Source: Pseudonocardia autotrophica
GTDB lineage: Bacteria; Actinomycetota; Actinomycetes; Mycobacteriales; Pseudonocardiaceae
Direction: 5' to 3'
Length of the DNA: 29,988 nucleotides
NCBI RefSeq assembly: GCF_000717175.1
Contig: NZ_JNYD01000048.1
Location: forward strand, 1 to 29,988
Below are positions 1 to 8,530 of the stretch, piece by piece (within the stretch, counting starts at the first letter, position 1; each line of letters starts with the position of its first letter). Position numbers and translations under genes: made by a program. The notes below the pieces were generated by a model that saw only the letters and a list, made by a program, of their open reading frames with translations, made no database searches and was not told the DNA's origin.

Positions 1-77
1 ACCCGCTCGACGTCCAGGACGCGCTGATCCACTACGCCCGCAAGGGCGCGATCATCAACTCCACCTACCAGCTCTGA
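1..77 (+). CDS. C-terminal end of an unidentified protein (partial)
   Basis: The window opens inside a plus-strand reading frame that ends with TGA at 75-77. Only the last 24 residues are visible, ending in KGAIINSTYQL. I do not recognise the family from this much sequence. The frame is preferred because it runs without a stop from the window edge and ends 3 bases before a perfect hairpin, as the other hairpin-associated genes here do. It may belong with the downstream nitrilase genes, which lie on the same strand 117 bp further on, but two strong stem-loops separate them and suggest separate transcripts. Confidence 0.5.
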   Translation, partial: PLDVQDALIHYARKGAIINSTYQL

Positions 78-80
78 CCC

Positions 81-122
81 CGTGAGTGGCGATAGTCGCT
101 AGAGCGACTATCGCCACTCACG
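81..122 (+). terminator. Perfect 20-bp palindromic hairpin, copy 1 of a dispersed repeat family
   Basis: Positions 81-100 are the exact reverse complement of 103-122, with AG between them and a CTAGAG core. The hairpin lies 3 bases after the stop codon of the upstream gene, so it probably acts as an intrinsic terminator or mRNA 3' end. The outer GTGAGTGGC/GCCACTCAC arms are shared with the elements at 9010-9050, 29583-29622 and 29856-29897; the inner arms differ but remain complementary. Confidence 0.75.
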
Positions 123-132
123 AGTGATGACC

Positions 133-176
133 TGAGGGGGAACGGTCCCGAACGCCCCCGGGACCGTTCCCCCTCA
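133..176 (+). terminator. Second perfect hairpin, 18-bp stem, upstream of the nitrilase gene
   Basis: Positions 133-150 are the exact reverse complement of 159-176, with an 8-nt loop at 151-158. The sequence differs from the palindrome just upstream. The stem ends 8 bases before the AAGGAGG ribosome-binding site (184-190) of the first nitrilase gene. It could terminate upstream transcripts, or, if transcription starts upstream, form a 5' leader stem. No T-run follows, which is common in high-GC actinobacteria. Confidence 0.65.
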
Positions 177-194
177 CGTGCGCAAGGAGGCCGG

Positions 195-1043
195 ATGGGC
201 ACGCTGCGGATGGCGGCGGTGTCGGCACCGTTCGGGCGCGACCTCGTGGAGGGGTTCGCCCGCGTCACCGCGCTGGTCGCGGAGGCCCGCGCGGACGGCG
301 TCGGGCTGCTGGTGCTGCCGGAGGCGGCGCTCGGCGGGTACCTGACCGACCTGGAGGGGGAGGCGGAGCTGCCGCCCGCGCTCGACCCCGACGGGCGGGA
401 GATCGCCACCCTCGCCGCGCTGGCGGGGGACATGGTCGTCTGCGCCGGGTACTGCGAGCGGGCGCCCGACGGCGTGTACAACAGCGCCGTCTGCGTGACC
501 GGCGACGGCGTGCTCGGGCGGCACCGCAAGGTCCACCAGCCGCTGCGCGAGGACGCCTCGTACGCCGCGGGGGACCGGTTCGAGGCCTTCGACACCCCGG
601 TCGGCCGGATGGCAATGCAGATCTGCTTCGACAAGGCCTTCCCCGAGGCCGCCCGCGCCCAGGCGCTCGACGGCGCCCGCGTCGTCTGCTCACTGTCGGC
701 CTGGCCCGTCAGCCGTACCAACCGGCACTCCGACCCCGCGCAGGACCGCTGGACCCGGCGGATGGACCTGTTCGACCGCGCCCGCGCGCTCGAGAACCAG
801 GTCGTGTGGGTGGCGTCGAACCAGTACGGCACGTTCGGCGACCTGCGGTTCGCCGCCAGCGCGAAGGTCGTCGACCCCGGTGGGGAGATCCTCGCCTGGA
901 CCGGACAGCGCGAGGGCCTCGCCACCGCCGCACTCGACGTCGAGGCCGCCGTCGACGCCGCGCGGGCCGGGATGAACTTCCTTCGCGACCGGCGCCCCGA
1001 CACGTACGCTGCCCCGGACGGGACACCGTTCGAGGCCGCCTGA
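195..1043 (+). CDS. Carbon-nitrogen hydrolase (nitrilase superfamily amidase)
   Basis: A 282-residue protein, the normal length for a single-domain nitrilase-superfamily hydrolase. It should cleave a non-peptide C-N bond (amide, carbamoyl or nitrile) through a cysteine acyl-enzyme. All three catalytic residues are visible: Glu43 in LPEAALGG, Lys112 in HRKVHQP and Cys144 in MQICFDKAFPE. There is no signal peptide, so it is cytoplasmic. The ATG at 195 is chosen because AAGGAGG lies at 184-190. The CFDxxFPE motif is typical of the amidase branches; the substrate cannot be read from sequence. It is followed by a close paralogue (1121-1948) on the same strand, which looks like a tandem duplication. 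Confidence 0.9.
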   Translation: MGTLRMAAVSAPFGRDLVEGFARVTALVAEARADGVGLLVLPEAALGGYLTDLEGEAELPPALDPDGREIATLAALAGDMVVCAGYCERAPDGVYNSAVCVTGDGVLGRHRKVHQPLREDASYAAGDRFEAFDTPVGRMAMQICFDKAFPEAARAQALDGARVVCSLSAWPVSRTNRHSDPAQDRWTRRMDLFDRARALENQVVWVASNQYGTFGDLRFAASAKVVDPGGEILAWTGQREGLATAALDVEAAVDAARAGMNFLRDRRPDTYAAPDGTPFEAA

Positions 1044-1120
1044 GCGGCGAGGACCGGTCGGTGTCGGAGTCGGTGGCGGGGCTGTCGGTGGCGGGGCCGC
1101 CGGGGCGCGGGGAGGGGCGC

Positions 1121-1948
1121 GTGGGCGCGCTGAGGATCGGTGCCGTGGCGGCCGCGTTCGGCCGGGACCTGGAGGGCGCCCTCGCCCGGGTGGCGACCCT
1201 GATCGACCACGCCCGGCGCTCGCGGGTCGGCCTCCTCGTGCTGCCCGACGCCGCGCTCGGCGGCTACCTCTCCGACTTCGGCGCCGAGGCCGAGGCCGAA
1301 CTGCCACCCGCGCTCGACCCGGACGGACCGGAGCTGCGCAAGGTCGCCGACCTGGCCGGCGACATGGTCGTCTGCATCGGGCTGTGCGAGGCGGGGCCCG
1401 GCGGGATCCGGTACAACACCGCCGCGTGCGTCGACGGCAGCGGCGTGCTCGGCCTGCACCGCAAGGTCCACCAGCCGGTCGGCGAGGAGCGGGTCTACGC
1501 GGCCGGGGACAGCTTCGGCGCCTTCGACACGCCCGTCGGGCGCCTCGGCATGCTCGTCGACTACGACAAGACCTTCCCCGAGTCCGCCCGCGCCCTCGCC
1601 CTCGACGGTGCCGAGATCATCGCCTGCCTCTCGGCCTGGCCCACCAGCATCACCAACCGGGCGCCGCGGATGGCGCAGGACCGCCAGTCGCGGCTCTTCG
1701 ACCTCTACGACCGCTCGCGGGCGGCGGAGAACCAGATCGTGCTGGTGTCGTCGAACCAGACCGGGTCGATGGGCAGGATGCGCTTCCTCGGGCAGGCCAA
1801 GGTGGTCGGGCCCGACGGCGAGGTCCTCGCCCGCACCTGGGCCAAGGCCGGGATCGCGGTGGCCGAGGTCGACGTCGAGGCCTCGCTCGGCGCCGCCCGC
1901 CGCCGGCTCTCCCACCTCACCGAGCGCCGCCCCGAGGCCTACCGCTGA
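1121..1948 (+). CDS. Nitrilase-superfamily paralogue lacking catalytic Cys and Glu (probable pseudoenzyme)
   Basis: A 275-residue protein that aligns along nearly its full length with the preceding amidase (shared blocks include LDPDG, HRKVHQP, YAAGD, FDTPVGR and LSAWP). Two of three catalytic positions have changed: Glu43 is Asp (LPDAALGG, codon GAC) and the nucleophile Cys144 aligns with Asp147 (MLVDYDKTFPE, codon GAC). Lys115 is kept. With no thiol it cannot use the family's acyl-enzyme chemistry. The frame is intact, so it is not simply a decayed gene. It may be a structural or regulatory partner; the family commonly forms dimers and larger oligomers. GTG 1121 is chosen because it matches the paralogue's start and has GGAGGGG at 1111-1117; GTG 1061 is an in-frame alternative that adds 20 residues. 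Confidence 0.85.
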   Translation: MGALRIGAVAAAFGRDLEGALARVATLIDHARRSRVGLLVLPDAALGGYLSDFGAEAEAELPPALDPDGPELRKVADLAGDMVVCIGLCEAGPGGIRYNTAACVDGSGVLGLHRKVHQPVGEERVYAAGDSFGAFDTPVGRLGMLVDYDKTFPESARALALDGAEIIACLSAWPTSITNRAPRMAQDRQSRLFDLYDRSRAAENQIVLVSSNQTGSMGRMRFLGQAKVVGPDGEVLARTWAKAGIAVAEVDVEASLGAARRRLSHLTERRPEAYR

Positions 1949-1973
1949 GACCCGTCGCCGCCCGCTCAGGTCG

Positions 1974-2377
1974 GTGAGATCGGCTGTGCGGTGCGCCGGG
2001 TACTCGGTGAACGGAAGTGTTGTGCGCTGAGGGTGGTGCCGAGAGCCGTGGGTGCAGGAGACCGGTGATCTTGCGACCGCGGGACGCCGACGCAGTCCGC
2101 GAGATCGGAGACTCCGTGCATTCAGGGCGCCTCCGGGAGCGGTACGTGCACGCAACTGGTGATCTTGCGCCCCCCGGGCGCGGCGCCGAAGGGTGAGCGG
2201 CAGTGCGGTGCACTCAGGGCGCTGCCCCGAGCCGTGCGTGCACGCAACTGGTGATCGTGCGCCGGCGGGACGCCGCACCGGTTGGTGAGATTGGCGGTTC
2301 GGTGCAGTGAGGGCGCTGCCGGGGGCCGTACCCGCACGCAGCCGCCGATCTTGTGTGGGGGCGTGGTGGTGGTGGCC
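1974..2377. repeat. Array of 92-94 bp imperfect tandem repeats (four units plus a fragment)
   Basis: This fills most of the 447-bp gap between the second nitrilase gene and the TetR gene. Units start at about 2007, 2099, 2193 and 2285 (spacings 92, 94, 92), with a partial start-like segment at 1974. In each unit a GATC (2067, 2161, 2253, 2347) lies 60-62 bp from the unit start. The best-conserved stretch is CGTGCACGCAACTGGTGATC; the third unit has a perfect 12-bp palindrome at 2235-2246. Units two and three also have CGCAA/TTGCG-type arms able to form a small stem. No convincing coding frame is present. The units differ at many positions, so the array looks old or under loose constraint. Confidence 0.7.
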
Positions 2378-2395
2378 GGCCCGGCGAGGGGGACG

Positions 2396-3088
2396 TCAGG
2401 GTCGTTGGGGCGGCCCTGAAAAGACCTGGCGTCCCTCTCGGTCGGGCGGCGTGCACAGCAGCAGCGCGAGCGAGCGCTCCAGCCAGGCGGCGTAGTGCTC
2501 CGGGCTCCAGCCCCGGCGGTGCCGCAGCAGGTCGTGGACCTGCGGGCTGCAGAGTGTGAGCAGGACGTCGGCGGCCTCGTCGACGGGAACGGTGAGCAGG
2601 CCGTGCCGCTCCATCGCCTCCGCGACGGTCCGCATGTTGGCGGACATGGTGCGCGCGCCCAGGTCGTCGAGCTCCCGCATGTCGGCGTCCGCGCCCGACG
2701 ACCCCTGGCAGGCCGCGAGCAGGCGCCCGGCCCGTTCGAGCAGCTCGGTGCCCTGGCGGGCCAGTTCCGGGAGGAGCCGGTCGGGGTCCTCGAGCGCCGC
2801 CACGAAGGCGGGCCGATCCGCCACGGCGACGGGCTCCTCGTCGCCGGCGGTGGCGACGTCGAGCGCCTCGTGGAAGATCTCCGCCTTCCCGCCCGGGAAC
2901 GCCGCGTGCACGGTGCGGAGCGCGACACCGGCCGTCGCCGCGATCTCCTTCACCGTGGTGCGCACGTACCCCTGCTCGACGAACAACGCGGTCGCCGCCT
3001 CGCGGATGGCGGCGCGTGTGCGGCGTGCGGACTCCTCGCGCAACGGCGACCGGTACGACCTCTTGACCTGCTCGGGCACGAGGTGCAC
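2396..3088 (-). CDS. TetR/AcrR family transcriptional regulator
   Basis: A 230-residue protein with a TetR-type N-terminal helix-turn-helix at about residues 20-70 (TRAAIREAATALFVEQGY, then TTVKEIAATAGVALRTVHAAF), followed by a variable ligand-binding helical domain. It probably represses transcription and releases DNA on binding a small ligand. It is transcribed divergently from the VOC protein gene at 3135, with only 46 bp between starts, so it likely controls that gene and itself. The start used is GTG at 3088; a second GTG three codons in is equally possible and would leave more room for the shared operator. The ligand cannot be inferred. Confidence 0.85.
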   Translation of the reverse strand: MHLVPEQVKRSYRSPLREESARRTRAAIREAATALFVEQGYVRTTVKEIAATAGVALRTVHAAFPGGKAEIFHEALDVATAGDEEPVAVADRPAFVAALEDPDRLLPELARQGTELLERAGRLLAACQGSSGADADMRELDDLGARTMSANMRTVAEAMERHGLLTVPVDEAADVLLTLCSPQVHDLLRHRRGWSPEHYAAWLERSLALLLCTPPDREGRQVFSGPPQRP

Positions 3089-3108
3089 TCTACACGCATT
3101 CGATGCAC
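3083..3108. promoter_or_regulatory. Possible TetR operator in the divergent promoter
   Basis: GTGCA at 3083-3087 and TGCAC at 3104-3108 are inverted, 16 bases apart, and enclose a second dyad, GCAT-TCG-ATGC (3096-3106). The site lies in the 46-bp gap between the TetR and VOC genes, where an autoregulatory operator would be expected. The dyads are short, so this is suggestive only. Confidence 0.3.
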
Positions 3109-3134
3109 TGCAAGTTCAACGAAAAGAGTGTGTC

Positions 3135-3575
3135 ATGCCGGAGCTGACCGGGGTCCGTTGCGTGAAGCTGCCCGTCGCCGACCTGCCGACGAGCGTCGGC
3201 TGGTACCGGCGGGTGTACGGCTTCGCACCCCTGTACGAGTTCCCCGACGAGAACGGCGTGGTGCGCGGGGTGGCCGGCGACCTGCCCGGAGGCGGGTACA
3301 CCGGCCTGGCGTTGCGGGAGATCCCGGGCGCGACGGGGGTCCCGGGGTTCGAGGTGATGCTCGGCGTACGGGACCGCGCGGCCCTCGAGGGGTGGGTCGC
3401 GCACCTCGACGAGCAGGGCGCCGAGCACTCGCCGATCGTCGAGGCCAGCGTCGGCTGGCTCGTCGTGGTGCACGACCCGGACGGGCACGAGCACCACCTC
3501 TACACCGACCAGCGGCACGGCATCGACCAGTCCGGCAGGGCGGGGTACGGGCGGGCGGTCGCGGACCCGGCCTGA
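3135..3575 (+). CDS. VOC (glyoxalase/bleomycin-resistance fold) family protein
   Basis: A 146-residue protein with the vicinal-oxygen-chelate beta-alpha-beta-beta-beta pattern. It opens with the characteristic VADLPTSVGWYRRVYGF segment and ends with the VVVHDPDGHEHHLYTD strand typical of the metal-ligand region. Members may be lyases, dioxygenases or binding proteins; the sequence does not separate these. The length fits a single protomer that would dimerise to complete the site. The upstream purine-rich AAAAGAG is a weak ribosome-binding site. It is divergent from and probably regulated by the adjacent TetR protein. Its last codons lie within a 30-bp direct repeat that continues past the stop. 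Confidence 0.85.
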   Translation: MPELTGVRCVKLPVADLPTSVGWYRRVYGFAPLYEFPDENGVVRGVAGDLPGGGYTGLALREIPGATGVPGFEVMLGVRDRAALEGWVAHLDEQGAEHSPIVEASVGWLVVVHDPDGHEHHLYTDQRHGIDQSGRAGYGRAVADPA

Positions 3576-3631
3576 CCCGCGCCCACCCGTCGCGGCCCGG
3601 CCTGACCCGGACCCACCCGCCGCGGCCCGGC
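3561..3631. repeat. Direct repeat of about 30 bp at the end of the VOC gene
   Basis: Segment 3561-3591 is repeated with few changes at 3592-3621 and the first ten bases recur at 3622-3631. The first unit contains the VOC stop codon (3573-3575), so the gene's 3' end has been duplicated into the spacer. Confidence 0.6.
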
Positions 3632-3651
3632 GAGGGGGAGGCTGGGCCGCG
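3621..3651. terminator. Candidate bidirectional terminator between convergent genes
   Basis: CGCGGCCC (3621-3628) pairs with GGGCCGCG (3644-3651) across a 15-nt purine-rich loop. It lies between the VOC gene and the convergent acyl-CoA ligase gene, which ends at 3666. The stem is short and no T-run follows. Confidence 0.4.
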
Positions 3652-3665
3652 TCGGTGACGGCCGC

Positions 3666-5291
3666 TCAGGAGGGCAGCGTGTAGCCCCAGAACTTGTCCC
3701 GCAGCGTCTTCTTCGAGAACTTCCCGACGCTGGTCTTGGGCACCTCGTCGATGAACTCCACGGCGTCGGGCAGCCACCACTTGGCCACCCGCGGCGTCAG
3801 GAACTCGATGAGCTCCTCGCCGGTGAGCGACTGCCCCGGCTTCACCACCACGCACGCCAGCGGCCGCTCGGTCCACTTCTCGTGCGGGATCGCGATCACC
3901 GCGGCCTCGGCGACCGCCGGGTGCGCCATGATCTCGTTCTCCAGGTCGACCGAGCTGATCCACTCGCCGCCGGACTTCACGAGGTCCTTCGTCCGGTCGA
4001 CCAGCCGGACGAAACCCCACCTGTCCACGGCGGCGACGTCGCCGGTGCGCAGCCACCCGTCCTGCGTGAACTGCGTGCCGCCGCCCTCGCCGCGGTAGTA
4101 CTCCTTGGCGATCCAGGGACCCGCGGCCTGCAGCTCGCCGGTGGCGCGGTCGTCCCACGGCAGCTCCTCGCCGCTCTCGGGGTCGGCGATCCGCAGGTCG
4201 ACGAGCGGGACCGGCTGGCCCTGGCGGGCGCGGGCGTCGGCCCGCTCGTCCTCACTCCAGTCCTGCTGGTGCGACCGCCGGGAGGAGACGCTGGCGATCG
4301 GCGAGGTCTCCGTCATGCCCCAGGCGTGCAGCATGGGGATGCCGATCGCCTCGCGGTAGGCCTCGGACAGCGAGCGCGGCACGGCGGAACCGCCGCAGAT
4401 GATCGCCCGCAGCGAGGACAGGTCGTGGTCGGCGAGCAGCGGCCGCACGCCCATCCAGATCGTCGGCACCCCGCCGGTGACGGTGACCCGGTGCCGCTCC
4501 AGCTGCCCGACGATCGCCTGGGGCGTCATGTTCGGGCCGGGGAAGACCAGGTCGGCGCCGGCGAGCAGCGCGCCGTAGGGGATGCCCCAGGCGTTGGCGT
4601 GGAACATCGGCACGATCGGCAGGACGACGTCCCGCTCGGCCAGGCCGAACGCGTCGGAGGTCAGGGTGATCAGCGAGTGCAGCACCGCCGAGCGGTGGCT
4701 GTAGACCACTCCCTTCGGGTTGCCCGTGGTGCCGGAGGTGTAGCACATGGCCGCGGCGCTGTTCTCCTCCTCGACCACGAACCGGCCGGCGAACGGCTCG
4801 GCCGCGGCGAGCAGCTCCTCGTAGTCCCGGACCCGCGGGTCGGCGGGGATCTCGTGCTCCGCGCCGTCGTCGATCACCACGATGTGCCGGACGGTCTCGA
4901 ACTTGTCCACCAGCGGCCACAGCTGCGGCAGCAGCGAGCGGTCGACGAAGACGACCTCGTCCTCGGCGTGGTTGACGATGTAGACGAGCTGCTCGGGGAA
5001 CAGTCGGATGTTCAACGTGTGCAGGACACGCCCGGTGCAGGGCGCGGCGAGGTACAGCTCCAGGTGGCGGTCGGTATTCCAGCAGAAGGTGCCCACCCGG
5101 GCGTCGGCGGACAGGCCGAGCGAGTCGAGAACCGTCGCGAGCCGGCGGACGCGCACGGCCCACTCCGCCACCGTGGTCACCCGCTCGCCGGAGGCTTCGG
5201 CGGTGATCAGCCTCTTGTGGCCGAAGAGCTGCTCCGCGCGGTGGAACACGTGGGGCAGCGCCAGCGGGCGGTCCTGCATCAGTCCGAGCAT
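3666..5291 (-). CDS. Acyl-CoA synthetase (AMP-forming, FadD/AlkK type)
   Basis: A 541-residue ANL-superfamily ligase that activates a carboxylic acid, most likely a medium- or long-chain fatty acid, to its CoA thioester via an acyl-adenylate. Visible motifs are the phosphate loop YTSGTTGNPKG (184-194), the adenine motif WGMTETSP (324-331), Asp418 in GWLRTGDVA, the hinge DRTKDLVKSGG (432-442) and catalytic Lys524 in SVGKFSKK. ATG 5291 is chosen because it gives the N-terminus typical of the AlkK-like branch (MLGLMQDRPLALPHVF) and follows a GGGAG; the frame stays open further upstream but without family resemblance. It is divergent from the MutL-type gene. Chain-length preference cannot be read. 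Confidence 0.92.
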   Translation of the reverse strand: MLGLMQDRPLALPHVFHRAEQLFGHKRLITAEASGERVTTVAEWAVRVRRLATVLDSLGLSADARVGTFCWNTDRHLELYLAAPCTGRVLHTLNIRLFPEQLVYIVNHAEDEVVFVDRSLLPQLWPLVDKFETVRHIVVIDDGAEHEIPADPRVRDYEELLAAAEPFAGRFVVEEENSAAAMCYTSGTTGNPKGVVYSHRSAVLHSLITLTSDAFGLAERDVVLPIVPMFHANAWGIPYGALLAGADLVFPGPNMTPQAIVGQLERHRVTVTGGVPTIWMGVRPLLADHDLSSLRAIICGGSAVPRSLSEAYREAIGIPMLHAWGMTETSPIASVSSRRSHQQDWSEDERADARARQGQPVPLVDLRIADPESGEELPWDDRATGELQAAGPWIAKEYYRGEGGGTQFTQDGWLRTGDVAAVDRWGFVRLVDRTKDLVKSGGEWISSVDLENEIMAHPAVAEAAVIAIPHEKWTERPLACVVVKPGQSLTGEELIEFLTPRVAKWWLPDAVEFIDEVPKTSVGKFSKKTLRDKFWGYTLPS

Positions 5292-5309
5292 CGTCGCTCC
5301 CGAGGAGTG

Positions 5310-5322
5310 TCGTGGATCACGA
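5310..5322. promoter_or_regulatory. 13-bp dyad in the fadD/mutL-type divergent promoter
   Basis: TCGTG-GAT-CACGA is a perfect 5-3-5 inverted repeat between the divergent acyl-CoA ligase and MutL-family genes. It lies 19 bp upstream of the ligase start and next to a minus-strand TACGGT (5325-5330) that could be the ligase -10 element. This placement suits a repressor site. No regulator is identified. Confidence 0.3.
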
Positions 5323-5395
5323 TCACCGTACCGGGGGACCCCGACACCCGGACAGATCCGGCGGTCATGACGGCACCGCGCAGCGTCACCGCCGG

Positions 5396-5401
5396 TACGC
5401 T
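5396..5401 (+). promoter_or_regulatory. Candidate -10 element (TACGCT) of a leaderless MutL-family transcript
   Basis: TACGCT fits TANNNT and ends 8 bases before the ATG at 5410. There is no Shine-Dalgarno in that gap, so a transcript starting at or next to the ATG is plausible. Confidence 0.4.
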
Positions 5402-5409
5402 CCCCGTCC

Positions 5410-6768
5410 ATGACGGGTGCGGCTGCGCCGGGCGGCCCTGGGGCGCCTCCGGGGACCGGTGCCGTCTGTCTCGACGTCGGCTCCACCTGGACCAAGGCCG
5501 TGCTCGTCCATCCCGACGGCGGGCTCGCCGGGTTCGCCGAGCACCGCACCACCACCGCCGACGTCCTCGAGGGCGTCGACGCCGCTGTCCGCGGGGTCAC
5601 CGCCGCGGCGGCGCGCGAGCCCGAGCCGGCCGTGCTGGCCTGCTCGTCGGCCGGGGGCGGGTTGCGGCTCGCGGTCGTCGGCACCGAGAAGCTGATCTCC
5701 ACCGAGGCCGGTCACCGGGTCGCGCGGTCGGCGGGCTCGCACGTCGTGCACGTCCACGCCGGGCCGCTCGAGCCGGCCGACGTCCGGGTGCTGCGCGGGC
5801 ACCGGCCCGGCGCGGTCCTGCTGGTCGGCGGCGCGGACGGGGACGATCCCTCGGTCCTGCTGCACAACGCGGGCAAGCTCGCCCGGGCCCGCGTCCGGTT
5901 CCCGATCGTCCTGGCCGGCAACGCCGAGGCGCGCGACGACGCCCTCGCCCTGCTCCGCGCCACCGGCCGGACCGTCGTGGCCTGCGCGAACGTGGCGCCG
6001 GCGCCGGGCGAGCTGGTCCCCGGCCCGGCCCGCGCCGCGCTCGCCGAGGTCTTCGCCCAGCACGTGCTCGGCGGGAGGGCGCCCGCTGCGGCGCCCCGCT
6101 TCCGGCGCATGGTCCGGTTCATGACGCCCGACGCCGTCCGCCGCGGCACCGCCGAGCTGGCGCGGATCTGCGGGACGCGGGTGCTCGTCGTCGACGTCGG
6201 CTGCGCGACCACGGACGTCCACTCCGCCGCTCCGGGCGGGCGGACGCGCCGCACCGTCGAGGGCGACCTCGGGGTGCGGGCCGCCGCCGAGGGCGTGCTG
6301 CTGGAGGCGCAGGCCGAGGAGATCGTCGACCCGGTCGAGGCGGACCTGCTCACCGCGACGGTCCGCGGGATGACGGCGGAGGTCGGCTCGGTCCCGCGGG
6401 ACCCGGGCAGTGCGGCCGAGGACCGGCGGATCGCGGCGCTCGCCGCCGTCGTCGCGGCGCGGCGGCACCTGCGCGACGAGCTCGGCCCCGAGGACGACGA
6501 CCCCGGCCACCCGGCCGAGGCCGCCGGGTCCGGCCCCGTCGGGCTCGTCGTGCTCTCCGGTGGGGTGTTCCGCCAGCGCGACGCCGCCGGCATCGGCGCG
6601 GTGGTCGGCACCCTGCAGCAGGACCCGATGCTCGCCCCGCTGCTCACGTCGGCGTCCGTGCTGGTCGACGCGGACTTCGCGCTCGCCCCCGCCGGGCTGC
6701 TCGCCGCCCACGACCGGTGCGCCGCGGCCGAGGCGCTGCTGTGCGACCACCTGCTGGGGTCACGTTGA
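5410..6768 (+). CDS. MutL/GlmL family protein (glutamate mutase accessory type)
   Basis: A 452-residue protein with an actin/Hsp70-like ATPase fold: phosphate-1 motif LDVGSTWTKA near residues 21-30, CSSAGGGLR near 78-86, and a second glycine-rich VVDVGCATTD near 256-265 followed by VEGDLGVR. These match the MutL family, whose genes accompany adenosylcobalamin-dependent aminomutases (glutamate, ornithine, lysine) and are thought to maintain or reactivate the mutase. No mutase subunit is encoded in this window, so its partner, if any, is elsewhere. Not to be confused with the mismatch-repair MutL. The start is ATG 5410, without a Shine-Dalgarno but with a -10-like element just upstream. Confidence 0.8.
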   Translation: MTGAAAPGGPGAPPGTGAVCLDVGSTWTKAVLVHPDGGLAGFAEHRTTTADVLEGVDAAVRGVTAAAAREPEPAVLACSSAGGGLRLAVVGTEKLISTEAGHRVARSAGSHVVHVHAGPLEPADVRVLRGHRPGAVLLVGGADGDDPSVLLHNAGKLARARVRFPIVLAGNAEARDDALALLRATGRTVVACANVAPAPGELVPGPARAALAEVFAQHVLGGRAPAAAPRFRRMVRFMTPDAVRRGTAELARICGTRVLVVDVGCATTDVHSAAPGGRTRRTVEGDLGVRAAAEGVLLEAQAEEIVDPVEADLLTATVRGMTAEVGSVPRDPGSAAEDRRIAALAAVVAARRHLRDELGPEDDDPGHPAEAAGSGPVGLVVLSGGVFRQRDAAGIGAVVGTLQQDPMLAPLLTSASVLVDADFALAPAGLLAAHDRCAAAEALLCDHLLGSR

Positions 6769-6812
6769 GCCGGGTCCCGGGCCGTGCCATCCTGGACGGC
6801 GCACGCACCGCG

Positions 6813-6908
6813 GGACCGAGAGGCGCTGCAGCGGACGGATCCGTCCGCCACGCTCGGTCCGCGGCCTGACGACGAGAAGGGCGCCTCCACCGTTCCGGGA
6901 GGAGGCCC
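6813..6908 (+). ncRNA. S-adenosylhomocysteine (SAH) riboswitch
   Basis: It lies in the 219-bp leader of ahcY. P1 is GGACCGAG (6813-6820) paired perfectly with CTCGGTCC (6853-6860). The joining segment AGGCGCTGCAGC carries the conserved GCGCTGC of this class. An 18-base palindrome (6831-6848) forms the inner hairpin. GAGGCGC (6820-6826) can form the pseudoknot with GCGCCTC (6881-6887). A competing hairpin (6879-6888 with 6898-6908) would use the pseudoknot strand, giving a plausible off state. SAH riboswitches are known to turn on ahcY/metH-type genes when SAH accumulates. The downstream gene is ahcY, as expected. Confidence 0.85.
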
Positions 6909-6987
6909 GTGTCGTGCCGATCGTCCACCGCCAGCACCGCGGGGCCCTCCCGTCTGCCCTGACCGCAGCACGAGGAGACAGTTCACG

Positions 6988-8490
<1,503 letters not shown>

Positions 8491-8518
8491 GTTCTGGTTG
8501 GGGCGGCGGTCGTCGGGT

Positions 8519-8524
8519 TAGGGT
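8519..8524 (+). promoter_or_regulatory. Candidate -10 element (TAGGGT) of a leaderless Nudix transcript
   Basis: TAGGGT fits TANNNT and ends 6 bases before the ATG at 8531, where no Shine-Dalgarno is present. The Nudix gene may thus be transcribed separately from ahcY, 40 bp upstream. Confidence 0.4.
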
Positions 8525-8530
8525 TGACTG

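Noticed and set aside
65..2278. 737-codon minus-strand open frame across both nitrilase genes
   Set aside because: It runs opposite two well-supported genes and through the tandem repeats; repeated motifs in its translation come from the repeat array.
1974..2377. CRISPR array
   Set aside because: Units are 92-94 bp imperfect repeats over their whole length with no short conserved repeat separated by unique spacers, and no cas genes are present.
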